Source: an uncultured Deferribacteraceae bacterium (lineage in GTDB: Bacteria > Chrysiogenota > Deferribacteres > Deferribacterales > Mucispirillaceae). Taken from it: a stretch of 64,000 bases of DNA. Positions 36,006-45,232 of this stretch are shown in pieces. Every line of letters begins with the position of its first letter. Within the stretch, counting starts at the first letter, position 1. The stretch lies in the NCBI GenBank assembly GCA_947039395.1, contig CAMQYS010000004.1:38459-102458 (forward strand), in the 5' to 3' direction. The notes below the pieces were generated by a model. It was given only the letters and a program-made list of their open reading frames with translations, had not been told where the DNA came from and did not search any database. Made by a program: the position numbers and the translations under genes.

Positions 36006-36331
36006 TACTTATATCTCCTTTTAATTATGATAATCTTCTCTATTACAGGATAATGCAGATTATCTCTAAGTTCAACATAAAAAACATTAAACTAATAAAT
36101 ACTTACAAGGTTGTAACCTCGTAGAACTGTTTTACAAACTAAGATATGAAACCTTAAAACAGGATAGTAAACTCTAAGCAGGATAGTAAACCTAGTAAAA
36201 AATTTAATAACAGTTAATAAAAAAGGTTAATCTACTTTATAAAAAATAAATTAACCTTTTGATATTATATAAATTTTATAACTAAAACATTATTATTTTA
36301 TCCAAAATAAAACTCATTAACTGCTATACCA
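36006..36331. other. Intergenic stretch with terminator
   Basis: Between the SDR start and the 57-residue gene end. It holds the terminator at 36221-36260 and a short direct repeat of AGGATAGTAAAC; nothing else recognised. Confidence 0.6.
36221..36260 (-). terminator. Terminator of the TM2 gene pair
   Basis: AAAAGGTTAAT (36221-36231) pairs exactly with ATTAACCTTTT (36250-36260) around an 18-base loop. On the minus strand a T-run follows the stem. It lies 72 bases past the 57-residue gene. Confidence 0.75.
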
Positions 36332-36505
36332 TTAAAACCCATATACCATTAAAACCCATGTAGTAATCATTAATACATACGTTATTATTATAACAACTAT
36401 GATAATAAATATCGCACTAACAATAAAAAAAGCTTTTCTGCCACCTTTATCACAATCTAAAAGAATTACACGATTATATTTGATATCTATATCTTCTATA
36501 CTCAT
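36332..36505 (-). CDS. 57-residue single-pass membrane protein coupled to the TM2 gene
   Basis: MSIEDIDIKYNRVILL followed by a basic turn (DKGGRKAFF) and one long hydrophobic segment (IVSAIFIIIVVIIITYVLMITTWVLMVYGF). Its ATG at 36505 overlaps the TM2 gene stop in ATGA, the usual sign of coupled translation. No family is recognised. It could be a partner of the TM2 protein. Confidence 0.6.
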   Translation of the reverse strand: MSIEDIDIKYNRVILLDCDKGGRKAFFIVSAIFIIIVVIIITYVLMITTWVLMVYGF

Positions 36506-36765
36506 CTTAAGATAAGTAAACAAGTTACACAGCCTAATATTGCAGGTATACCTGTCCAACAAAAAAGTATCGCTAATATCCCTTTTCCGATATTGCCTAC
36601 ATAAAAATTATGTACGCCAAATGAACCAAAAAACACAGACCATACAAAAAATGCAGTTAAAGATCTTATCTCTTTCTGATCTATCTGATTGCTTGCTCCT
36701 GCTTCTCCTGCTGTACTTGATTGCCCCACTGTGCCTGATAAATTTCCCGTTCCTGTTTGATCCAT
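36502..36765 (-). CDS. TM2-domain membrane protein
   Basis: 87 residues. A Gly/Ser/Thr-rich N-terminus is followed by the TM2 domain: LTAFFVWSVFFGSFGVHNFYVGNIGKGILAILFCWTGIPAI (G-H-FY-G----G-----). TM2 proteins are small membrane proteins of uncertain function. Start ATG has AAGGGG. The end overlaps the following 57-residue gene by four bases. Confidence 0.82.
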   Translation of the reverse strand: MDQTGTGNLSGTVGQSSTAGEAGASNQIDQKEIRSLTAFFVWSVFFGSFGVHNFYVGNIGKGILAILFCWTGIPAILGCVTCLLILR

Positions 36766-37070
36766 TTAATACCCCTTCTTTATCCCTTTACAAATTGATA
36801 CTTCCAATTATCTTATTAAATTAGATTAATGACAGTATCACAATTAAAAACATAATACTATTGCATAACTATATATATTATACTATACAACAATTAGAGA
36901 TACTATGGTAAAACAATTCAACATATAATTAATAATAAACATTCAATAATAATCTCATATATAATATAAAAATTTATCTATCACATTAAAAAAATGATCT
37001 ACATAATAAAATGTAGATCAACCTATTAATATCAAAACAATATTAATAATAAAAATATTATTGACTCAAA
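36766..37070. other. Intergenic stretch with the dmsB1 terminator
   Basis: Holds the terminator at 36995-37020 and the TM2 leader; otherwise AT-rich with nothing recognised. Confidence 0.6.
36995..37020 (-). terminator. Intrinsic terminator of the first molybdoenzyme operon
   Basis: TGATCTACAT (36995-37004) pairs with ATGTAGATCA (37011-37020) around AATAAA. On the minus strand seven T follow. It lies 50 bases past dmsB1. Confidence 0.88.
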
Positions 37071-37670
37071 CTAAGTAATTTTTAAACCTTTACGTTTCTT
37101 AATTAACATTGATGGACCTGTATTATCTTCAGCATCTCTCTTATAAGCATAAGGAAAATCATCTTTAGTTAACGGTACCGCATCAGGATATTTATCTTGT
37201 AGTTCGGCATAATCACCATAATCTAATGCATATGCAGGACACGATGCTACACAGATTGGTGGTTCATTATTATCTATTCTATCAACACAGAAATCACATT
37301 TCTGCATAGGGTGACGAGTAAAGCTTCCTGCGATTGTTTCAGGCTCTTGCTTATTGTTTGCAAACTGTGGCGTATCATATGGACACTCAATTTTACAATC
37401 TTCTATCTTCTGACATATAGCTCTATCAACAGCAACTATACCATCATCTCTTTTATAAATAGCTCCAGCTGTACAAACATAAAGACATGCTGGTGTTTCA
37501 CAATGATTACATGACATAGATAAATTAAAGAAACCTCCCTCTGTCTCATGTGAATCAACCTTACGCCAACGTACTGCACCAGGATTTACCCCATGCCAAT
37601 CTTTACATGCAACCGAACAAGTGTTGCATGACATACATCTTGACTGATCAAAATAAAATGCGTATCTCAT
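37071..37670 (-). CDS. DmsB-like four-cluster ferredoxin subunit (operon 1)
   Basis: 199 residues. RYAFYFDQSRCMSCNTCSVACKDWH opens as in DmsB. Cys groups for four [4Fe-4S] clusters are CMSCNTCSVAC, CNHCETPACLYVC, CQKIEDCKIEC and CDFCVDRIDNNEPPICVASC. It passes electrons to the molybdenum subunit encoded 30 bases upstream. No signal peptide, so it is presumably carried out with DmsA by the Tat route. It is last in the operon, followed by a terminator. A DmsC/NrfD anchor is not encoded. Confidence 0.92.
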   Translation of the reverse strand: MRYAFYFDQSRCMSCNTCSVACKDWHGVNPGAVRWRKVDSHETEGGFFNLSMSCNHCETPACLYVCTAGAIYKRDDGIVAVDRAICQKIEDCKIECPYDTPQFANNKQEPETIAGSFTRHPMQKCDFCVDRIDNNEPPICVASCPAYALDYGDYAELQDKYPDAVPLTKDDFPYAYKRDAEDNTGPSMLIKKRKGLKIT

Positions 37671-37700
37671 AATTTATATCCTTATATTCTTAATTATTTA

Positions 37701-40700
37701 TTAAACTACTACTCTCTTAATCTCAACCATTGCAGATTGTTGTGCATTACCATGATCTGCTCTTGATGGACGTGATGCCATCAACGTATTACAGTTACCA
37801 CCAACATCTACTCCAGTATCTGGATCTGGATCGTACCAACAACCTTGATGAAGTCCTAGAAAACCTTCAACGCAACGTTTTGATAATCTTGCAACACAAT
37901 GCACTTTACCGATCGCATTAGATACTTCTACTAAATCTCCATCTCTAATACCTTTCTTATTTGCATCAATATCATTCATCCATATCTCTGAATAAGTAGC
38001 GTTTGCTTTATTCTCTGCTATCGCTTTGTTTAAACGTGGAATAGCATATTTACCATCTTCTGCTGGCTCTACACCTAATAAAGCGTACTCATTCCAATCA
38101 TCTCCTGAATATAAATCTCCACCAACAGTTCTATGAGTTAGCTCTCTCAAATATGGGTTTTCTGCTTGTGATGAGTGTACTCTATATCTATCATGTGTTG
38201 TTGTAAGAAGAAATCTATTATTAACTGGAGGCAATTTATCAACTCCACCGTATGCATCCATGAAATAATCTTCATAGTTGAAGTACATAGGGATAGGATA
38301 AACTAATGGATCGCCTTCACTATCTTCATTTTTCATTCCTCTATCAGCAGTAGCTAAATATCCATGAAACTTACTATATCTGTTCTCGTATCTCCACACA
38401 AACATTGGTGAATAAACTGTAAAACGTGAAGGAGAGTCTGGAGCTGTTTCTGGATTAGAAAATTCTCCACCACCCATATCACCATACCCAGCATTATTAA
38501 GCCCAACAAGGTTTACTGATTGGTGTATATGTTTAACACTATATGTAGATGTATCTACTTTAATAAATGGTGTACCTATTCGATCCTCATTAGATAGATC
38601 AATATATTTATCTATATTTGTACGCAATTTTGATTTACTCTTAGTAATTACAGAATCATTAGGTACTCTTGGTAAGAATGGATTTTTTAAATATTCATCC
38701 CATGTTTTGCCTTGTAAAATGCCTGCTTTAGATGATGCAACTGCAAAAGCCTCTTTAGTATGCATTTCTAAACTCTTATCTGCAACACCACCTGTGAAAT
38801 CTGTAGATAAGCCACTCTTACGAGGATCTATTTTTGCATAAGCTTTTAATAGCTCATTTGTGAAATCATAAGGTGCTTTAGACTCTCCCGGTGCTTTTGA
38901 TACAACTGGAACATATATAGAGTTACCTAATGATATTCCTAGTATATCCTCCTGCTCCCAGTTTGTTGTTGCTGGAAAAATATAATCACTCCATCTAGGT
39001 GATGGTGATAAAAAATTATCTAATGATACAAGACATAACGTATCTGGATCTGTAGGGCTTTCTGATGCTAATGGTAAAGACTCATAAACTTGTCTAGAAT
39101 CATTTGGATTCATATGTTGATTAATTAAAATATTACCACCAGCATTTAATATAAATCTAACACCACTATAGATAGGCTTATTATTACTATCTTTATCCCA
39201 CTCATAACAACCCTTAGCTGAACTTGTATTATCTGTTATTACTATCAATTTACCTTTATCATCTCTTTTCCATTTTATAAGAGATTTTACACCAGAATCA
39301 TCAAAATAAGCTTTACGATCATTTACATCTGTTACGGTATGATCATGTACATATGATCCTGTATAACCGTTAGTGGTAGTTAATTGATCTCCAAATGCAA
39401 ACTTAATACCACTAAGCCATTGAGTACAGCCTATAACTGGCGAACCTGGATTATCTGGTACGTTTCTATCTATTTTAACGGATAGATTTCCTTCAGCTTC
39501 ACCTCTACTACCACCGAAAGCTCTATCAAAAACATTACCTGTCTCTCCCCAAACTTTACTTATTAACATCATTGAGTGCATAGCAAAAAATGTCATAACA
39601 CCCTCTGATTGCTTAGTCTGTCCACCTGCCCATGTGCTTGCAACTGGGTGGTTAGCTGGATTAGCATATATCTCTGCTAGCTCTTTAATCTTAGTCTCTG
39701 ATATGCCTGTAATACGTGATGCCCATGCAGGAGTTTTAGGAGTAGTAAAATCTTGTTTATACATGTAAGGAGTAGTACCTACCCCAGCTGTTACTAGATA
39801 GTCACATCTAGCTCCACGAGTTATTGGTGGATTAGCAGAGATAAATTTAGCACTTGTATATGTAGCATTATCGCCTGTTGCATCATAAGTCCCACCTAAG
39901 TAATTCCCATCACCCATTATATATGATGCTAATGCTCTTCCAGCTGGAACTGCATCAACTTTATTATACTGTTCAAGGTTCTGCGAAGGCTCAGATAATA
40001 CAATCTCTCCTGTAGCTTTAACCTCTACCGTTGTTATTACATTATTTTCATCCTTAACTTCTTTTACACCTATATGTATCCAATACTCTGGTGAAGCAAA
40101 AAAACCATAAACCATAGTATCTAAATATTTTACATCTAACATAGGATTAGCTTTTATTTCTCCAGTTGTCTCAAACGTCTTCTCTATCATGTGATACAAC
40201 ATACCCATTATAAGAGCTACATCTGTGTATGGTTTAATTTTTATCCACTCATCTGCTAACGTTACACCAGTATCTACAAACTCTGGACCTATAAAATATA
40301 CTTTAGCATTCGGATCTCTTAATTTCATCTTCTCAACTGAACGTATCCATGAATACGCTTTCTCATTAACTGTTGATAAAATATTTGATCCCCATAGAAC
40401 AAGGTTTTTAACATGTTGAGCAACTACTGGAGCATTAAATGTTTCTGATGTATAACCAGTATATCTATTTCCAAAAAATGATTTTTGATGAAAAGAATAA
40501 TCATCTGTATATGACAACTGCCCTCCGACATATTTACCACCGATACCGTTCATTCCTGTCCATATACCTGTGTATCCACCACCTTGATAGCTACTAGCAA
40601 TTGTGCCACAAGCGTAAAGTGAGTGAAACGATTCTGAACCATACTTATCTGTAATAGCTTTATGTTTTGTAGCCACCTCTGTTAATGCTGTAGCGTAAGA

Positions 40701-41135
40701 CACTCTTACAAATCCTGATAGATCACCTCTTTTCTTCGTCTGTTTAAGTGCATATTTTAAGCGTCCTGGATGATATAATCTATGCTTATAGCCACGACAT
40801 TTTGCACATGCTCTTGACTGTGTACAGTTTTCACTATCAGCAGAAACATCTGTACCATCTGTATATTTCGCAGTATCATCTGTAGTAAACTTAATAATCC
40901 TACCATTACTTACATGAGCCTTAGTTATACACCTTGCTCCACAGTTATGCCCTGTTGAACCGTAAACTATAGCATCAATAGGCACTTCTACATCTTTTCC
41001 GAATGTGTCTTCATCAACTTTTTCACAACCTACAACTGTAGCTGATGCTCCAACTGCTAACGCACCATGTAAAAATCCTCGTCTTGTTATACTCAACTTA
41101 GATTTAAGATTAGATAATAAATCAAAACTTTTCAT
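37701..41135 (-). CDS. DMSO reductase-family molybdopterin subunit 1, Tat signal with lipobox-like Cys
   Basis: 1144 residues, longer than classic DmsA (about 800). Twin-arginine motif at residues 17-20 (TRRG), hydrophobic stretch GALAVGASATVV, then GC with Cys37, a lipobox. The FS0 region reads GSTGHNCGARC: Cys65 and Cys69 are present but Thr61 stands where DmsA has its first Cys. Further on ENCTQSRACAKCRG has extra Cys. LYHPGRLKYALKQTKKRG is family-typical. A conserved DDYSFHQ may hold the Mo-ligand Ser. Later parts include RDPNAKVYFIGPEFVDTG, THDRYRVHSS and LHQGCWYDPDPDTG. Substrate unknown: DMSO, TMAO or another oxyanion is possible. Upstream cytochrome, barrel and TorD genes suggest one respiratory module. 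Confidence 0.9.
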   Translation of the reverse strand: MKSFDLLSNLKSKLSITRRGFLHGALAVGASATVVGCEKVDEDTFGKDVEVPIDAIVYGSTGHNCGARCITKAHVSNGRIIKFTTDDTAKYTDGTDVSADSENCTQSRACAKCRGYKHRLYHPGRLKYALKQTKKRGDLSGFVRVSYATALTEVATKHKAITDKYGSESFHSLYACGTIASSYQGGGYTGIWTGMNGIGGKYVGGQLSYTDDYSFHQKSFFGNRYTGYTSETFNAPVVAQHVKNLVLWGSNILSTVNEKAYSWIRSVEKMKLRDPNAKVYFIGPEFVDTGVTLADEWIKIKPYTDVALIMGMLYHMIEKTFETTGEIKANPMLDVKYLDTMVYGFFASPEYWIHIGVKEVKDENNVITTVEVKATGEIVLSEPSQNLEQYNKVDAVPAGRALASYIMGDGNYLGGTYDATGDNATYTSAKFISANPPITRGARCDYLVTAGVGTTPYMYKQDFTTPKTPAWASRITGISETKIKELAEIYANPANHPVASTWAGGQTKQSEGVMTFFAMHSMMLISKVWGETGNVFDRAFGGSRGEAEGNLSVKIDRNVPDNPGSPVIGCTQWLSGIKFAFGDQLTTTNGYTGSYVHDHTVTDVNDRKAYFDDSGVKSLIKWKRDDKGKLIVITDNTSSAKGCYEWDKDSNNKPIYSGVRFILNAGGNILINQHMNPNDSRQVYESLPLASESPTDPDTLCLVSLDNFLSPSPRWSDYIFPATTNWEQEDILGISLGNSIYVPVVSKAPGESKAPYDFTNELLKAYAKIDPRKSGLSTDFTGGVADKSLEMHTKEAFAVASSKAGILQGKTWDEYLKNPFLPRVPNDSVITKSKSKLRTNIDKYIDLSNEDRIGTPFIKVDTSTYSVKHIHQSVNLVGLNNAGYGDMGGGEFSNPETAPDSPSRFTVYSPMFVWRYENRYSKFHGYLATADRGMKNEDSEGDPLVYPIPMYFNYEDYFMDAYGGVDKLPPVNNRFLLTTTHDRYRVHSSQAENPYLRELTHRTVGGDLYSGDDWNEYALLGVEPAEDGKYAIPRLNKAIAENKANATYSEIWMNDIDANKKGIRDGDLVEVSNAIGKVHCVARLSKRCVEGFLGLHQGCWYDPDPDTGVDVGGNCNTLMASRPSRADHGNAQQSAMVEIKRVVV

Positions 41136-41492
41136 GATCTCTTCCTTATAAACATAAATTTGATAAATAATGAAACTAAAACATCTTACAAATTAAACAT
41201 AAAAAATATAAGAACTATATATATGCAGATCTATTCATATATAATACAGATAATATACCAAAACTACACTCAACCGATTAGCTATAATATAATTTTATTA
41301 CCGATATAAAATAAAACAGACTTCAACACGTTAAACATTTAAGCAACGTTATTAATATCTACACAAAATCTAAACTTTATAAATTATAGATGTACCACTT
41401 ATAAGCTACACAAATGATATTAAATAGATAAATCAGATAGCCCTATATACTCCAATAAAACTATCTGATATTTATAACTTTAAAAATTGTAT
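41136..41492. other. Leader of dmsA1 with hairpin
   Basis: The 357-base gap between the cytochrome and dmsA1 genes holds the hairpin at 41432-41469 and, presumably, a second promoter or processing site for dmsA1. No open frame is seen. Confidence 0.55.
41432..41469 (-). terminator. Hairpin between cytochrome and dmsA1 genes
   Basis: ATCAGATAG (41432-41440) pairs with CTATCTGAT (41461-41469) around 20 bases. On the minus strand TTTATCTATTT follows. It could reduce readthrough from the cytochrome gene or protect an mRNA end. Confidence 0.5.
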
Positions 41493-41984
41493 CTAATTCT
41501 TCAAAGGATGAAGTCGACCACTATCAAAAATGGGTTGTGTATCATGGCACATAATACAGTTCTTACTTGGTGTGTTCTTCCAATTACCTTTTGGTAACTG
41601 ACATCCAGTTGTACAATGTACATTTTGTCCACCAAAAAAGTTAGCTCTACTGTGGCTTAATGGAACAGCTGTTTCATGACAACTTGAACAGAAGTCTTCT
41701 CTATGGCATGTCTGACATGAATTTCTATCCCACCTACTCTCTAAACCATGAGTTTTTTGAACAAAACCCGGAGTATGTGTTCTAGGAGCTTTATCCTCAT
41801 GACAACTAATACACTCTAACCTCTCAACATGACAACTCATACACTCTGCTTCATTCGTCTTTGCAGCCTGTCCATGACGATACTCCCACGCTGTGTTATG
41901 TGTAGCTGGTTTCATCGTATCTACAGAGTAAGCAATCGCTGCAACACCAAAAATTAATACCATAATTATTAAACTTTTTTTCAT
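41493..41984 (-). CDS. Periplasmic pentahaem c-type cytochrome
   Basis: 163 residues. Signal peptide MKKSLIIMVLIFGVAAIAYS, then five CXXCH motifs: CMSCH, CISCH, CQTCH, CSSCH and CIMCH. CTTGCQ looks like a lost sixth site, since there is no His after it. Additional His (HNTAWEYRHG, HTPGFVQKTHG, PLSHSRA) could be distal ligands. It probably carries electrons across the periplasm to the barrel or the molybdoenzyme. It lies between the outer-membrane barrel gene and dmsA1, as a smaller counterpart of the decahaem DmsE in Shewanella dms operons. Confidence 0.92.
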   Translation of the reverse strand: MKKSLIIMVLIFGVAAIAYSVDTMKPATHNTAWEYRHGQAAKTNEAECMSCHVERLECISCHEDKAPRTHTPGFVQKTHGLESRWDRNSCQTCHREDFCSSCHETAVPLSHSRANFFGGQNVHCTTGCQLPKGNWKNTPSKNCIMCHDTQPIFDSGRLHPLKN

Positions 41985-42002
41985 ATTATTTATTCCTACC
42001 TA

Positions 42003-43493
42003 TTACCATAAAAAATTAACCCATAGCTCCACCATGTGAGCATCTGGACGTGTATTATACTGTTTTAAAATATCGGCATAATCAAACATGTAATCTAACT
42101 GAATTAAACACCAATCAGTTATTCTATACATACCACCAATATATGCAATCGCTGTATTATCAAAGTGTTCAACCTCTCCATACGCATTTAAAGTACCCAC
42201 CATTCCTTCTGCATCAGCTGCATAAAACTTTATAGGGTTGTTCTTATACTGATAGTTCATAACATTAAAGCCTGCCCATAACTCAATCTTATCATTAATA
42301 ACTTGAGTCATCTTAAATCCAGCTAACAACTCTTGATTAGCCTCTTGGCGTCCGTATGCTGGAACATCATACCAATCAAATATAATAGATACAAAATTGT
42401 TCTTCCATAATAGGTCTACTAAATCAATGTTAGCAAATACTCTATAGTAATCTCTACTAGCATAATTCTCTTGAATATTATAACGAGCTTCAAACCCAAA
42501 ACCGACCATTATAGTATCAATTATACCTTGTGTGAAAAGAAAACCACCCATAATATATTCACTTGATGCTCCGAACATATTCTCATATAAACTAACATAC
42601 GGATTAACACTATCATCAGCATTACGACCAACTTGTCCCATAATATATCCAGATAGCTCACTTCTTGATATATCAACTAATAAATCAAATCCAGCATCAA
42701 AAATATTCGCATTATTAATAATAATGCCTTCGGCATATATTGTAGTCCATGGTATTGTTTGATCAACTCTAAATTTTCCTACAAATGTTTCTGGAAGTTT
42801 ATTATCATACTGGAAAAAATAACTGAAATTACCTCTAATTCTTGTTCCAGAATTTGAAATAGGAATATCAACTGTAGCACCTGCAACTTGAGTAGCTAAT
42901 AATGATGAATAATACGTAACCGGTAAGCCGTAAAATATATTCATATCAAAATACTCTGAAGGATTAACCCCTATATCAATACCATCTATCTTATAACTCT
43001 CAAACTCTGATAAATAAATTCGACCTAATGCTATATCTGTGATTGGTATAACATCTTCTAAAATAACATTCGCTTGATAGATACGTAAATCAACATCGTA
43101 TGGATTCATACCAAGACGTGTTGCATCAAAATATGCCCACTGATCCACGCCTGATGGACGAGGATTATTTACCCAACCACCACGAAGATTTAAATTAATC
43201 CTCATTGTACCTGACCCTAATTCAAAATCAGTTAAAGATCCTCTAAAATATTGATATACTCCGATATCAGTTATCTCTGATATTTTTAAGTCTAATCTAG
43301 TTGTTAAACCTAATCTTAAAGTACCTTTATCACCGAGATCTAAACCGTTCATAGAATACTTTACACCATTAGCATTGTAATGCTTACTCCAACTATCTGG
43401 AGTGGTATAGCTACCACCACTATAGGCATAACCGTAGTTATGAATTGAACTAAGTAGTAAAACTATAAATAAAATAAATACAAAACCTCTCAT
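42003..43493 (-). CDS. Outer-membrane beta-barrel protein of the dms module
   Basis: 496 residues. Signal peptide (RGFVFILFIVLLLSSIHNYGYAYS) and then alternating amphipathic strands throughout (LRLGLTTRLDLKI, GTMRINLNLRGGWV, RIRGNFSYFFQYD, MVGFGFEARYNI, WCLIQLDYMFDYA). The last residues VELWVNFLW end in Trp, the usual barrel-assembly signal. No recognised family. In Shewanella dms and mtr operons a barrel (DmsF/MtrB) threads a cytochrome through the outer membrane; this barrel next to a cytochrome gene could do the same, though it is shorter than MtrB. Spacing to the cytochrome gene is 18 bases. Start has GGGGAAG. Confidence 0.72.
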   Translation of the reverse strand: MRGFVFILFIVLLLSSIHNYGYAYSGGSYTTPDSWSKHYNANGVKYSMNGLDLGDKGTLRLGLTTRLDLKISEITDIGVYQYFRGSLTDFELGSGTMRINLNLRGGWVNNPRPSGVDQWAYFDATRLGMNPYDVDLRIYQANVILEDVIPITDIALGRIYLSEFESYKIDGIDIGVNPSEYFDMNIFYGLPVTYYSSLLATQVAGATVDIPISNSGTRIRGNFSYFFQYDNKLPETFVGKFRVDQTIPWTTIYAEGIIINNANIFDAGFDLLVDISRSELSGYIMGQVGRNADDSVNPYVSLYENMFGASSEYIMGGFLFTQGIIDTIMVGFGFEARYNIQENYASRDYYRVFANIDLVDLLWKNNFVSIIFDWYDVPAYGRQEANQELLAGFKMTQVINDKIELWAGFNVMNYQYKNNPIKFYAADAEGMVGTLNAYGEVEHFDNTAIAYIGGMYRITDWCLIQLDYMFDYADILKQYNTRPDAHMVELWVNFLW

Positions 43494-43527
43494 AACTTCC
43501 CCTTATCAGCTATTTGCTTAATTAAAT

Positions 43528-44232
43528 TTAATCACCTATTAGTTCAGCAAGTAGCATTTTGTCTTCTTTTAAATAACCTCTTAAAAATATTACTAAATTA
43601 TTAAAAATCAACTCATCTTCAATCGGATAATTTATAACTCTCTCACAAAAATCATAAACCCACTTATCTAAATGATTATTGTGAAAATTAAGCTGCTCTC
43701 TCACTAAATTACTGTAATCAGAAACATTCTCCATCTCTAGTTTTTCTACAGACATAAATGATAATTTACTCATAAAAGCAAGTTCCATAGATATATGTTC
43801 TTCACTTTCACAAACACCTTCCCCTAATGCAAAATTATACTTTCTAAATAATTCCATTATTTTGTCGTACGACTCTTGACGTAATAAATTATCGTTTGAT
43901 GTGTAGTATGATTCGTCTGCTGGAACAGAATTACCTAAACAAAAAATTGAAGTGTACTTTCTTAATGCCTCTAAATCAAACTCCTTTAACTCCTCTTTAT
44001 TTAATTTCTCCCTTCTATTAAAAAAACCTTCCAATCCTTTAATACCATTAATCATATCTTCATTATCAGTATTTATGCTGAAAGTCTTAATGTCTGATAA
44101 GTTGGTTAACATCTCTTTATAATACTCATCTCCTGGTACATTCAAAAACGCAGTATACATAAAATTATAAACAAAACCTCTCACTCTATGCAAAACTATA
44201 AGCGTATCTTGTGTAACTACATCATTTTTCAT
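43528..44232 (-). CDS. TorD/DmsD-family molybdoenzyme maturation chaperone
   Basis: 234 residues, all-alpha by look. Typical TorD features are LHRVRGFVYNFMYTAFLNVPGDEYYKEML near the start, FCLGNSVPADESYYTSNDNLLRQESYDKIMELFRKYNFA in the middle (the usual V-P-ESYY element) and EEHISMELAFMSKL followed by a helical end. These chaperones bind the Tat signal of the molybdopterin subunit and hold it until its cofactor is in. It is first in the first dms operon, 34 bases before the barrel gene. It might serve all three paralogues, as no other TorD gene is in the window. Confidence 0.88.
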   Translation of the reverse strand: MKNDVVTQDTLIVLHRVRGFVYNFMYTAFLNVPGDEYYKEMLTNLSDIKTFSINTDNEDMINGIKGLEGFFNRREKLNKEELKEFDLEALRKYTSIFCLGNSVPADESYYTSNDNLLRQESYDKIMELFRKYNFALGEGVCESEEHISMELAFMSKLSFMSVEKLEMENVSDYSNLVREQLNFHNNHLDKWVYDFCERVINYPIEDELIFNNLVIFLRGYLKEDKMLLAELIGD

Positions 44233-45232
44233 TACATAATCTCCTTAAAAACATACCTATAAAATAAACTAAACACTTTTATATCTAAATCTTTAAATAA
44301 TATTAATATCTATAAAAATAATCCTAAATAATCTAACTCTATAAAAACATAACTAAAAATATATAAAGAATATTTACAGATCAATTTACTTATTTTTATA
44401 TCATTATTTATTTATATTTATTAAATTGCTAAGCCTCTATATAAAGCTTCATCAACTTAGAACAATTATATCTTCATCTATTTATATATCTGATTAGCTA
44501 AATGTTTATAATGTTTATTTAGAATTAAAAAGTAGTAGAGTTGTATATTATGTAATGTGGCTCAAGCTACTTAAACCGTTAAAACTTCGCTATAAAAATC
44601 AACCTTACAATAAACTAAAATAAAACTACGATTAGAAAAAAACTATATTTTAATAAAAACTAAAATACTATTACCGAAATATATCTTTGAAAAAGATATA
44701 CACCAAACGTTAATACACACAATTTTACCATAAAACCATTTTTAATGTCAAGTATTAATATATACTTATTTACTAAAAATACTATAAAATAATTTAAATA
44801 TATAATAATGTATTAAAAAACATGGAGCAAACTATTTGTAATATTTTTACAACAATACATTATTTTATAATGATATATAGTGTAAAAATCTTTTTTTTAC
44901 ATATATGCTCTGATAGTAATTTCTTTAAAAGGACTAAAACACTCTTTTTATACCGTTATACACTTCAGATCGGTTAAATTCAAAACAAGTACTTTATATA
45001 ATTTATACACATGTTTAATGTCTTTACTAAGAAATATTTGCAATAAAACATAATGATGTTATAAAAATATGAGCGATAAGTTTTCTCTCATCAGATTTTA
45101 AATCTTCTAACCATTCTATACAACTATGTAAATTTAAACTAAAAACTAGTATGAGAGAGTTTATTACTAAATTAAGTAAAAACTAAAAGTAGAAGAAAGA
45201 TAAAAATCTCTCCTACTTTTATTTAATTTTAA
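44233..45232. other. One-kilobase gene-free region upstream of the torD operon
   Basis: Between the torD leader and the dmsB2 end. It contains the terminator at 45185-45220 at its right side. The rest is very AT-rich, with short T- and A-runs; no open frame, tRNA or strong hairpin was recognised. It must hold the torD operon promoter and may carry regulator sites or a small RNA. Confidence 0.6.
45185..45220 (-). terminator. Terminator of the second molybdoenzyme operon
   Basis: AAAAGTAG (45185-45192) pairs with CTACTTTT (45213-45220), with AGAT/ATCT near the loop and some mismatches between. It closely resembles the hairpin after dmsB3 at 50137-50166. Confidence 0.7.
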
